Positions 27,587 to 35,830 of a stretch of DNA of 64,000 nt are shown piece after piece. The DNA lies in NCBI GenBank assembly GCA_017948555.1, contig JAFMYY010000016.1, positions 79,681 through 143,680 of the forward strand. Reading direction: 5' to 3'. Position numbers and translations under genes: made by a program. Under the pieces are notes generated by a model, which did not search any database, had not been told where the DNA came from, and was given only the letters and a program-made list of their open reading frames with translations. How positions within the stretch are numbered: position 1 is the first letter of the stretch; every line of letters begins with the position of its first letter. This DNA comes from Cesiribacteraceae bacterium YIM B00369 (GTDB lineage Bacteria > Bacteroidota > Bacteroidia > Cytophagales > Cyclobacteriaceae).

Positions 27587-29998
27587 CTAATTATCCAATC
27601 CTTCCTTTTCCAGCAGTCCGTGTATTTCTTTTATTAACTCATCCCCATGGCTTGGCCTTGTGGCATCAGCTGATACTACCTGGCCTTCCTGATCTATAAG
27701 CAGGTAATGAGGTATTCCCAACACATTAAATTTTTGAGAAAGAATTTGCCAATCCTCGTTTCTAAGCCTGAAGTGCTCTCCTTTAATTTCAGGAAGTTTG
27801 TTAGTCCATGCTTTCAGGGGGGAAGACTCATTGGTGATATATAAAAACACCACCTCTGTACCGTCCAACTCTTCTTTAAGTTTTTTTGAATAAGGCATTT
27901 CTTTCATACATGGTCCGCACCAGGTAGCCCAGAAATCGACATACACCACTTTACCTTTGTACTTTTCTATCATGGCATCGAAGAGCTTCTCTGACTCCAC
28001 CAAAGGCGTTTTATTTACTATCACCCCACTCATATCCTTTACTTCGGCAAGCTCTTTAACAAGCTGTGCATTATAATTTTCTATGTAATCTTTTACAAAA
28101 GAGGTTTTTACCTCCTGGTCCAGCCCCTGCAATTCCTTATCACTAAGGGGCAGGTAACACTGTTCCATTATATTTATTTTATTTTGAGCCATTACAATAT
28201 CCAGAACCAGCTCATCCTCAACACCCAGGTACTCCTGCATAATTTTTAACTTCAGCTGATACTGCCGGTCCATATTGTGGGCGAGTACAATATTTGAATA
28301 TTTATCCACGAATGCCTGTAAAACCTGGTCATACTTTTCTTTTCGGGCTTTCCGGGCTACTTCCCCGGTTCCTTTTATTGATGCAACAGCTCCTTTAAGG
28401 GCTACTTCTTCATCTGTTAGCCTGACTCCTCTTTCTTCAAGCAACTTTTCTATCTGGTCCAGCTCCATTGTTGATTCCTCTGCCTCCCCAACTCTGAAGT
28501 CCCGGACATTATCTATAAAAGATGAAAAATCTGTTGTAAGGAGTCCGAGTTGAAAGTTTACAGGAATTGCCTGCATAAAAGAATAATAAGATTTATCCAG
28601 CTCCAGGGGCTGCAATGGAATCTGTAGCGAATCCGGCTTATCCTTTTCACGCAGGTAGTGAGCATAACCTCTCAGGTTCTCTATCTCTATGAGGGTATTT
28701 ATAGCTTTAAAGTTTAAAGAAGTCTCAAGATATTGATATGCTTTCAAACTGATAGCACCTCCTGACTTAAGATTTTTTAGCTGACTTTGCTTTTCCTGAT
28801 ATTTAGCTAAAACCCTGGATTTATACTGTTCCGGACTTAACGCTAATACTTCCTCCAGGATATCCTCATTTCCAAAATCAAGAAGCTGCACATATCTCTG
28901 AATATCAGCATTTATAGCAGCGCAACTGCCCATGTATGTGCTTGTCTTTTCCCTGGCCAGGTAATCGGCACTATTACTATAAGACCGGGAAAATTCATCC
29001 AGCTCAAAGGTCCATAAGGTTTCACTACCAGGTTCCACAAAAACAGAGGGATGGGCCTGCTGCAGATTCAGGTGAACAGCCCCGGGATAATCCAGAGGTA
29101 CTTTAACTTCAAAGCGCCCCAGTTTATCGATCTTAAATTCGTGTTTAGCCCCTTCTCCCGGAAAAAGATTCCTGATGGAGGCAAAGCCTGCGTCCATACC
29201 CATTTTAGGAGAATATCCTTTTATATATCCCCTGATAACGGCATCTCCTTTTCGTATTACAGGCTCTGAGAATTCTTTTTGAGATGTGTAATCATAGGAT
29301 GGATCCGCAATTTTTTCCCGGGAAAAAGGAATAAGTCTTTTTTTATCCGGACCCATCAACAGCCTTCCATCCTTACCGGCTTTTGCATAAACTATTTTGG
29401 ATTCGGCTCCCTTTACCAGGGTTATTTCATTTATTTTACCCTTTTGCCTGATGGGACCATATTCCCAGAAAGCATTTTCAAATACAGCAAAGTGCTCATA
29501 AAATCCGTAAGTCCACTCCCCGCTTCCTGATGTGGCAAACCAATCGCCTTCTAATAAAGAAGGGATTGTTTTTTGTCTTTTATCCTCCCGAAGGCTTATG
29601 TCATAAATATTAAAGCAATTAGAGGATGGACATTCAATAAAGTCAAATGCTTTTGTTGATGCCCCTAAAGGAGGAAAAAAGAGTGTATATGAGGTTTTTC
29701 CTGACTCCGGCATCCAGAATTCTTCATCAATAGTTATTCCTTCAGCGGTAATTATTCCCAGTTTTTCGCCTCCCTCTGTTGCCTGGATATAAGTTGAAGA
29801 AGGTATTTTAATCCACCACTTTGGAATATAAGTGGCATTGCAATAAATAACAGTGGCGGTATCCCTTAGTTCTATTTTTACAATATCAACTGCGGGAGAG
29901 TTTCGGGCGGTGTAATAGGGGGTTTCAACTACTCGTTGAGCATAGGCGCCTGTAAAAAAGAATAGAAGCACCAGAATCCCCGGCATTGAATGTTTCAT
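27587..29998 (-). CDS. large secreted TlpA-like thioredoxin protein
   Basis: The 803-residue exported protein has a signal peptide (1-20, FFFTGAYAQ). Residues about 20-640 are a long region of beta-rich then helical sequence that I do not recognise. The C-terminal TlpA/ResA-type thioredoxin domain (about 650-800) has the active site WCGPC, Cys694 and Cys697, in VDFWATWCGPCMKEMP. A cis-proline loop is visible as GIPHY. Such proteins in Bacteroidota probably reduce disulfides of periplasmic or surface proteins; the partner is unknown. It is monocistronic and converges on the ABC exporter gene. Confidence 0.85.
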   Translation of the reverse strand: MKHSMPGILVLLFFFTGAYAQRVVETPYYTARNSPAVDIVKIELRDTATVIYCNATYIPKWWIKIPSSTYIQATEGGEKLGIITAEGITIDEEFWMPESGKTSYTLFFPPLGASTKAFDFIECPSSNCFNIYDISLREDKRQKTIPSLLEGDWFATSGSGEWTYGFYEHFAVFENAFWEYGPIRQKGKINEITLVKGAESKIVYAKAGKDGRLLMGPDKKRLIPFSREKIADPSYDYTSQKEFSEPVIRKGDAVIRGYIKGYSPKMGMDAGFASIRNLFPGEGAKHEFKIDKLGRFEVKVPLDYPGAVHLNLQQAHPSVFVEPGSETLWTFELDEFSRSYSNSADYLAREKTSTYMGSCAAINADIQRYVQLLDFGNEDILEEVLALSPEQYKSRVLAKYQEKQSQLKNLKSGGAISLKAYQYLETSLNFKAINTLIEIENLRGYAHYLREKDKPDSLQIPLQPLELDKSYYSFMQAIPVNFQLGLLTTDFSSFIDNVRDFRVGEAEESTMELDQIEKLLEERGVRLTDEEVALKGAVASIKGTGEVARKARKEKYDQVLQAFVDKYSNIVLAHNMDRQYQLKLKIMQEYLGVEDELVLDIVMAQNKINIMEQCYLPLSDKELQGLDQEVKTSFVKDYIENYNAQLVKELAEVKDMSGVIVNKTPLVESEKLFDAMIEKYKGKVVYVDFWATWCGPCMKEMPYSKKLKEELDGTEVVFLYITNESSPLKAWTNKLPEIKGEHFRLRNEDWQILSQKFNVLGIPHYLLIDQEGQVVSADATRPSHGDELIKEIHGLLEKEGLDN

Positions 29999-30470
29999 AA
30001 AAACAGATTTTGTAGGTGATGTATGATATTAAAAAAAATTAGCCCATAAATTTTATAGCCCTGCAACGCAATCCATTTACAGGATAAAAAGCCAAAGGAG
30101 CTGTAAAAAAAACCAACAATAGGATTCTATTTAAAACTCATTTTTTTCTTTATCCGGAAAGTAATTATATATAATGTTAAGAAAATAATTTCAATAACCA
30201 AAGATATTTTAATACTTTACAGCAGTACCTGAAAAGGGCTTAAAAAACAACAGAAAGAGACTATACTTTAACTTAGTACCTACGCCTGAGGCTCATATGT
30301 TGACAGGCATTCTTCTATTTCAATCCTGTTTTTGGGAATAAAAAAACGATACTGCCGGATTCAGATGAATTACTTATTCAAACGTTTGATATATTTTGGA
30401 AACATTTCAGGCACAGAATAGTAGAATATAAATACTTAAACCCTGCATTGTACCTCACTCCAAAGACACT
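29999..30470. other. divergent intergenic region
   Basis: This 472-bp AT-rich region lies between two divergent genes. It includes TATCTTTG on the minus strand (30199-30206) without a partner -33 box, and the 12-bp palindrome TCAAACGTTTGA (30378-30389) 81 bp before the next gene. No RNA gene or long open frame is visible. Confidence 0.45.
30378..30389. promoter_or_regulatory. 12-bp perfect palindrome with CG centre
   Basis: TCAAACGTTTGA is fully self-complementary, and an AAACGTTT core with a central CG is the form bound by many LacI-family regulators. No LacI-type gene lies in the window, so the role is inferred only from shape and place. Confidence 0.35.
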
Positions 30471-30992
30471 ATGCGCACTCCTAAACCAAAGACCGGCAAA
30501 AAAAAGAATAAAGCAGATGTACAGCAGACAAACACGGAATTTATTTCGAAGGCCCTCAGGAGTAAAACTTTAAATAAAAGCAGTATTGTCAGTACTGTCA
30601 GCGATCAAATAAAATTCCAGCCCCACAAATCCGAAAATTTGGCTCTTTTCAGCAAATCATTTAACTCCGTAAAATCCAGCTCCTTACTTTTCGCATTCTG
30701 GTGCATAGGAACAGGCTTTCTTTTCCTTATAGTGCTTACTTTTACATTCCCCGGCCTTGCGCCCTTTTCTATTCTTCTTATGCTGGCAGGAGCGGTTACG
30801 GGAATAGCATCTTCTTTTACAAGGTCAGGAAAAGCGCTTACCTCTATAAGAAAGGCCGGCAAATGTGTTTCCGAAAATAATTACAAACAAGCATTAAACC
30901 ATCTCGAAAAGGCCCATAGTTTAAAGCCTACCAATGCTTTACAGGAGCAAATAGAGGAGTTGAGATTTTATTTAACTGCCCATCAAAAATAA
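30471..30992 (+). CDS. two-TM protein of unknown function with a TPR-like tail
   Basis: The 173-residue protein has a very basic N-terminus (KPKTGKKKNK) and a polar stretch to about 68. Two hydrophobic helices follow (about 73-93 and 98-115, LFAFWCIGTGFLFLIVL and PFSILLMLAGAVTGIASS). The soluble tail contains one clear TPR-like pair, NNYKQALNHLEKAHSLKPTN (about 137-156). The tail probably faces the cytoplasm and could bind another protein. I do not recognise the family. It is alone, divergent from the TlpA-like gene. Confidence 0.6.
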   Translation: MRTPKPKTGKKKNKADVQQTNTEFISKALRSKTLNKSSIVSTVSDQIKFQPHKSENLALFSKSFNSVKSSSLLFAFWCIGTGFLFLIVLTFTFPGLAPFSILLMLAGAVTGIASSFTRSGKALTSIRKAGKCVSENNYKQALNHLEKAHSLKPTNALQEQIEELRFYLTAHQK

Positions 30993-30995
30993 AAA

Positions 30996-31022
30996 TAGCC
31001 TTACCGGAAACCGGTAAGGCTA
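30996..31022 (-). terminator. terminator at the end of the alpha-glucan locus
   Basis: TAGCCTTACCGG and CCGGTAAGGCTA pair perfectly over 12 bp with a 3-nt loop. On the minus strand it is followed by a T-rich tract, matching the end of the last GH13 gene. It may also stop transcription from the two-TM gene. Confidence 0.85.
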
Positions 31023-31112
31023 AAAAGCTTCAGAAATTATAATCATCAATCTAAACTATACCTGTTAAATAATAGCATGCTTAACTTTTACCTGCAAAGG
31101 AATAAGTGCCTC

Positions 31113-34016
31113 TTATTTCTTAAGAATCTTCACATGGTATTTCTTCCCTGCCACTAATACTTCTGCAATATAGAAACCGGTGGAAAGCTTGCTGATATCC
31201 CACTGGTTTTCTGCAACCCTCTCAGGTACGATAGTTGCTCCACGAAGTGTCAGCAGATTTAATTGCTGTATTCTTCCTTCTTTTAGATCCAGATTAAGGA
31301 TGTTTTCCGCAGGGTTAGGGAAAAGTTTAAGGCCAACTTCCTGTTCCTTAGAAACTCCTGATACTATTGGCGTTTCAATCGGGTAATCGGTGTACATTTT
31401 GTAGGCTCCAGGGGCCAGAGAAATTTCCTGTGTTGCTACATTAACCTCTATTGCTTTTCCACCATTGTAGTATTCGTACCAGGTGCCGGTGTGCGGAAAG
31501 CTTACCGTTGCTGTTTTCGCTGTTACATCAAAGTTTGCTACAATTTTCACATTCATTTCTCCGGCATCTGAGGGCGCAGAGCTGTTTGCGGCATTCTGAA
31601 TCGTTAACTGTTTCACAAGCGAATTTCCTCCCTCAAAAGAAGGTATGCCCGAAGTAAATACGTCATAGGTATTTCTTAAACGCAGCAGGCCGGCAGTAAA
31701 GTCATACAGGCTTTTACGCTCAGGATTCTGCCGGTACTCCCAGAGAACCGGCTTAGGTGCTGTACGGCAGTTGTTGTTTACTGTACCATTTTCACATGCG
31801 TTAATGCTTACATCATAGCCCAGCTCCCCGAACTGCCACAGCATTTTAGGGCCTGGTACGGTATAGAAAAAGAGTCCTGCTGCCTTTATCCTCTCCAGGG
31901 CAGTGCTTAAATCTTTCACATCATAATTTCCGGCTGAATTTCCATGATTCAGTTTTTTAACCATCAAGCGCTCTTCGTCATGGCTTTCCATATAACCTAC
32001 CACATGAGGAGCATTCCAGCCCCGTGTACCATGGTAAACCCAGCTTACATCAGAATCTGCAGTGTATCCAAGAGTATTCTGGCCATAGTTATGGTTCATT
32101 ACACCCCATAACAGCATTCCTTTACCCTCATCTGCCCTGTATTCCGCAAGTTCCTTTTCTTCCTGATTAACTGCCAGGTGCTCCAGAATAACATAAGCAT
32201 CAGGATTGTTCTCCCATATTTCATCGGCCATACGCTTTAATATACTGATCCTCGAAGCATCGTAGGCAGACCAGGCATTTACATTATCAGGGTTATTGGT
32301 TTGGGTAAACCCTTTTGATAAATCGAAGCGGAATCCATCGAAATGATACTCTTCCAGCCAATAGGTATTTACACTATCCACATAAGCCTGCGTATAAGGG
32401 CTTTCGTGGTTAAAATCATACCCTACATTAAATGGGTGTGTCGGCTGCTGATTAAACCAAGGCGATTCTGCGGAAACATTATCAGCCGCCTCATCCCAGT
32501 ATAATTTCACAAGCGGACTTTGGCCAAACGCATGGTTAAGTACCATATCCAGTATTACCGCCATTCCATGCTGGTGGGCAGCCTCAACAAACTGCTTCAG
32601 ATCATTCTTTGTACCATAATATTTATCCGGCGCAAAGAGGTACATAGGGTTATAACCCCAGCTGTTGTTGCCTTCAAATTCCATAATTGGCAACAATTCA
32701 ATGGCATTTATACCCAGGCGCTGCAGGTAAGGCAGCGTATCTATCAGGTCCTGATAATTGCGGGAGCCAAGGAAATCGCGAACCAGAAGTTCATATATTA
32801 CCAGCTCCTTTTCCTGAGGTGCTGTCCATGAAGCTTCAGTAGCGGCCCAGGTGTAGGCTTCCTGCCCGGTTTGCAACACTGTAGCTACCCCGTATTCTGT
32901 TTTATTGTAAGAAAGAAGATCAGGATAAGTGGTTTCAGGTATTCCGGAATCATTCCATGGATCGGCCACCTTATCAGCATAAGGATCCCCAATTTTAACA
33001 TTCCCTTCCACCCAGTATTGGAACGCATACTCCTGCCCTGCGGTAAGCCCGTTAAGCTCCAGCCAGAACAGCTCACCATCGGGTGTTACGTTCATCAGAT
33101 AATTATTATTTGCGCTCCAGTTGGTAAAGTCGCCAACCACATACACAAAATCTTTACCCGGAGCTTCAAGCACAAGTGTAGCTTTCGTTGGGTCTGCCGG
33201 ATCATAATTAATTCCTTTTCTTAGTCCTGCTGGTAAAGCAGCCACCTCAGGAGCATTATATTGAGCCACTTCCACGGTCATGGTACTTTCCACCTCTGTT
33301 CCGCCTACTGAGGCTACAACTTTTATCATTACCTCACCTGAAGCAGGAGGTGCGTAGTTGTATTCAATTCCTGTTCCTTCTGTTACCTTTACTTTCTCCT
33401 GGTAAGCATCTCCCTCCATAATGGACAGAGTCATCCAGTCAACGGCAGCGGACGCTTCTGCCTGTATAAGGAATGTTCCGCCATCTGCCACAAAAACTGT
33501 TTCATTGGCAGGCTGGCTGATATGCACATAAGGGCCGGTGGCAATATCCACAAATATATCTCCATTGGCCGCTACAGTTCCCCACTCATAAGTACCCGGA
33601 GCTATCGTAGCTTTTTTAGTTCCCGCTGCATTGCGGAACACCATGGCTAAACGGTAGATGTTAGTTCCTTCTTCAATACCATAAAACACCCGCACGGAAG
33701 GCGTAAAAGTAATTTCCCACACATCCTGCTCTCCTGCAACCGGGCTCAATGCTCCCACGCCATCATCGGCTCCCCAGGTACCTACCGCATTAACCCAGGC
33801 GGTTCCATCGGGGGCATCTGTTATTACACCGGAATGCATATATACTTTTGATGCTCCCACAAGCTCTTTATTGCCTGCTTTTGCATCAAAAATAAGCTTT
33901 ACCGGCTCATCGGCCCCTGCGCCGGGAGGGTCCAGGCGAACCAGCTGTGCATAGCTGACAGCGTAGCTCCCCAACAATAAAAGGAGCGTGAATAAACTCA
34001 GTAGACCTTTTCTCAT
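31113..34016 (-). CDS. secreted GH13 alpha-amylase-family enzyme with T9SS sorting domain
   Basis: The 967-residue enzyme has a signal peptide (1-23, ending SYAQ), two N-terminal beta domains (about 25-160 and 165-255) and a CBM48-like domain (about 262-365, FVYVVGDFTNWSANN). The GH13 barrel has its nucleophile Asp565 in GFRFDLSKG, the acid/base Glu612 in VILEHL and Asp680 in ESHDEER. The C-terminal 70 residues (LKLFPNPAENILNLDL to the final ILKK) form a type A sorting domain for type IX secretion. It should cut alpha-1,4-glucans outside the cell or on its surface. It is the last gene of the starch locus. Confidence 0.92.
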   Translation of the reverse strand: MRKGLLSLFTLLLLLGSYAVSYAQLVRLDPPGAGADEPVKLIFDAKAGNKELVGASKVYMHSGVITDAPDGTAWVNAVGTWGADDGVGALSPVAGEQDVWEITFTPSVRVFYGIEEGTNIYRLAMVFRNAAGTKKATIAPGTYEWGTVAANGDIFVDIATGPYVHISQPANETVFVADGGTFLIQAEASAAVDWMTLSIMEGDAYQEKVKVTEGTGIEYNYAPPASGEVMIKVVASVGGTEVESTMTVEVAQYNAPEVAALPAGLRKGINYDPADPTKATLVLEAPGKDFVYVVGDFTNWSANNNYLMNVTPDGELFWLELNGLTAGQEYAFQYWVEGNVKIGDPYADKVADPWNDSGIPETTYPDLLSYNKTEYGVATVLQTGQEAYTWAATEASWTAPQEKELVIYELLVRDFLGSRNYQDLIDTLPYLQRLGINAIELLPIMEFEGNNSWGYNPMYLFAPDKYYGTKNDLKQFVEAAHQHGMAVILDMVLNHAFGQSPLVKLYWDEAADNVSAESPWFNQQPTHPFNVGYDFNHESPYTQAYVDSVNTYWLEEYHFDGFRFDLSKGFTQTNNPDNVNAWSAYDASRISILKRMADEIWENNPDAYVILEHLAVNQEEKELAEYRADEGKGMLLWGVMNHNYGQNTLGYTADSDVSWVYHGTRGWNAPHVVGYMESHDEERLMVKKLNHGNSAGNYDVKDLSTALERIKAAGLFFYTVPGPKMLWQFGELGYDVSINACENGTVNNNCRTAPKPVLWEYRQNPERKSLYDFTAGLLRLRNTYDVFTSGIPSFEGGNSLVKQLTIQNAANSSAPSDAGEMNVKIVANFDVTAKTATVSFPHTGTWYEYYNGGKAIEVNVATQEISLAPGAYKMYTDYPIETPIVSGVSKEQEVGLKLFPNPAENILNLDLKEGRIQQLNLLTLRGATIVPERVAENQWDISKLSTGFYIAEVLVAGKKYHVKILKK

Positions 34017-34041
34017 ATTTACACTTTTTAAAATTTTACAG

Positions 34042-34059
34042 ACAGGAGTTTAAACCTGT
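34042..34059. other. weak hairpin between the two GH13 genes
   Basis: ACAGG and CCTGT pair around an 8-nt loop in the 131-bp gap. It may be a processing or attenuation site; the stem is short. Confidence 0.3.
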
Positions 34060-34147
34060 ATTTTTTATTTATTCAGAACCATGCCACTGCCCAAACACTG
34101 CCCGCATTACAGCCAACAGTTCCTGCTCCGGGGCTTTATGCAGGAAA

Positions 34148-35719
34148 TTACTTTTCTAAAATTAGTGTACTGTAAGCGGGCAGCTGCAGCATATCATTCT
34201 CCAGTGCTGCTTCATTATTGGAGAACATTACCGTTTTATACTCCTTTAAATCTGCAGGTAAGCTTACACCTGCCTGTGCTGCCGAAATATTATGGATTAC
34301 AAGAACCGACTCCTCCGGATGATTTCTCAGGAATGCCCCTACAGCAGGATTTTCAAATTTCACTGGTTCCATCTCACCATAAGTAAGTGCTTTGGAATAG
34401 TTTCTCAGGCGGATAAACTTTTTGTAATGGTTAAGCATTGAGTTTTCCTGTTCTGCCTGCTGTGCTGCCGGTGTAACAGTTTCCTCTGTACTGTATTCCG
34501 GTTCAATCCAGCTGGCTCTGCACCCATCCTCTTCCTTTTTTGTCCAGATAAAAGGCTCCCTTATGTATCCATCCGGCTTTTTCCCTCTCATGCCAATTTC
34601 TTCGCCATAGTAAATATAAGGTGCTCCCGGAAGGGTAAGGAGAATGGAAGCGGCCATCTTTGCTTTATTCTCATCGTTATTCAGTTCGCCCATTATGCGG
34701 TTCTGGTCGTGATTCGACAGAAAAATGGCATCTATAAAATCAGGATTAATGCTTTTATAGTAGGACCTTATCTGTTCATGCTTAGTAAAAAGAGAATCCA
34801 CTCTTTCCTGCCTCACCGCTCTGGTAATGGCATAGCTCATATCGAAATTAAATAAGGCATGCAGGCCTTTTGTATAGGGTGCAACTGTTTCTGCATCGGC
34901 CCACACTTCGCCTACCAGGTAAACATCTTCTTTTACCTTTTGCATCTCATTTTTAAAATCAATCCACCACTGGTGGTTATCTTCCGGCCGGTCGTCAGGA
35001 AAAATATGGCGGGCCGCATCCAGCCTGAAGCCATCCACTCCTGCCTCTTCAAGCCAGAACCTGCCTATTTTAAACACCTCTTCCCGCAGCGCAGGATTAT
35101 CGTAATTCAGGTCGGGCATTCCTCCATAAAAGTAGCCGTAGTAAAGAGAGTCACTCCCCTCAGCCTCATGCCAGCGAATTACATTGTCTGAATCTCCTGC
35201 AATAATTTCCCCTGAAACTTTAGTTTGCGGATCATCTTTATCTGCCCATACATAATAATCCCTGTAGGGGCTGTTTACACTGGCGGCAGCCTCTTTAAAC
35301 CAGGGGTGGTCAACTCCGGAGTGGTTCAGCACCAGGTCTATCACCACTTTAATATCCCGTTGGTGGGCTTCGTTTACAAATTCTTTAAAATCCTCTATAG
35401 TACCATAATCGGGATGTATACCATAGTAATCTGTTACATCATATTTATGGTAAGAAGGCGAGGGACTCATTGGCATAAGCCACACAGCTCCCACCCCTAA
35501 ATCATCGAGGTAATCCAGTTTAGAGGTCATTCCTTTTATGTCACCTTTTCCGTCATTATCGGAGTCGCAAAAGGATTGTACAAATATTTCATAGGTAATG
35601 CCCCGTGGCCAGTCACTTTCTTTCGCTTCTGCCTGCTCTGCTGTTTTTGTTGGAGTACTGCATGCGGCAAAAAGGCTTAACGCGGGAATAAGAAAGTAAT
35701 TCAAATTAATTTTTTTCAT
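34148..35719 (-). CDS. GH13 alpha-amylase lipoprotein
   Basis: The 523-residue enzyme starts with a lipoprotein signal and lipobox LFAAC (Cys20). It is therefore anchored in a membrane, likely the outer membrane, as SusG is in Bacteroides. The catalytic triad of GH13 is clear: Asp234 in GFRLDAARH, Glu271 in LVGEVWA and Asp338 in LSNHDQNR. The C-terminal beta domain starts near 445. It would trim starch or maltodextrin at the cell surface or in the periplasm. It lies 111 bp after the GH31 gene, across a hairpin. Confidence 0.93.
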   Translation of the reverse strand: MKKINLNYFLIPALSLFAACSTPTKTAEQAEAKESDWPRGITYEIFVQSFCDSDNDGKGDIKGMTSKLDYLDDLGVGAVWLMPMSPSPSYHKYDVTDYYGIHPDYGTIEDFKEFVNEAHQRDIKVVIDLVLNHSGVDHPWFKEAAASVNSPYRDYYVWADKDDPQTKVSGEIIAGDSDNVIRWHEAEGSDSLYYGYFYGGMPDLNYDNPALREEVFKIGRFWLEEAGVDGFRLDAARHIFPDDRPEDNHQWWIDFKNEMQKVKEDVYLVGEVWADAETVAPYTKGLHALFNFDMSYAITRAVRQERVDSLFTKHEQIRSYYKSINPDFIDAIFLSNHDQNRIMGELNNDENKAKMAASILLTLPGAPYIYYGEEIGMRGKKPDGYIREPFIWTKKEEDGCRASWIEPEYSTEETVTPAAQQAEQENSMLNHYKKFIRLRNYSKALTYGEMEPVKFENPAVGAFLRNHPEESVLVIHNISAAQAGVSLPADLKEYKTVMFSNNEAALENDMLQLPAYSTLILEK

Positions 35720-35784
35720 TCGTTCCGGTTTGGTGGTAGGTCTGAAACGCGCCGTTTTTAATAAATAAAGAAGAGTAAAGAAGA

Positions 35785-35817
35785 AGCAGCCACAGCACCT
35801 GTAGTGTTGTGACTGCT
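35785..35817 (-). terminator. hairpin between the GH31 and GH13 genes
   Basis: A 14-bp imperfect stem (AGCAG/CTGCT and CACA/TGTG pairs among others) with a 5-nt loop starts 14 bp after the GH31 stop. On the minus strand it is followed by a pyrimidine-rich TTCTTCTTT tract. It likely reduces read-through into the next gene. Confidence 0.55.
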
Positions 35818-35830
35818 CCTGTTTATAATA

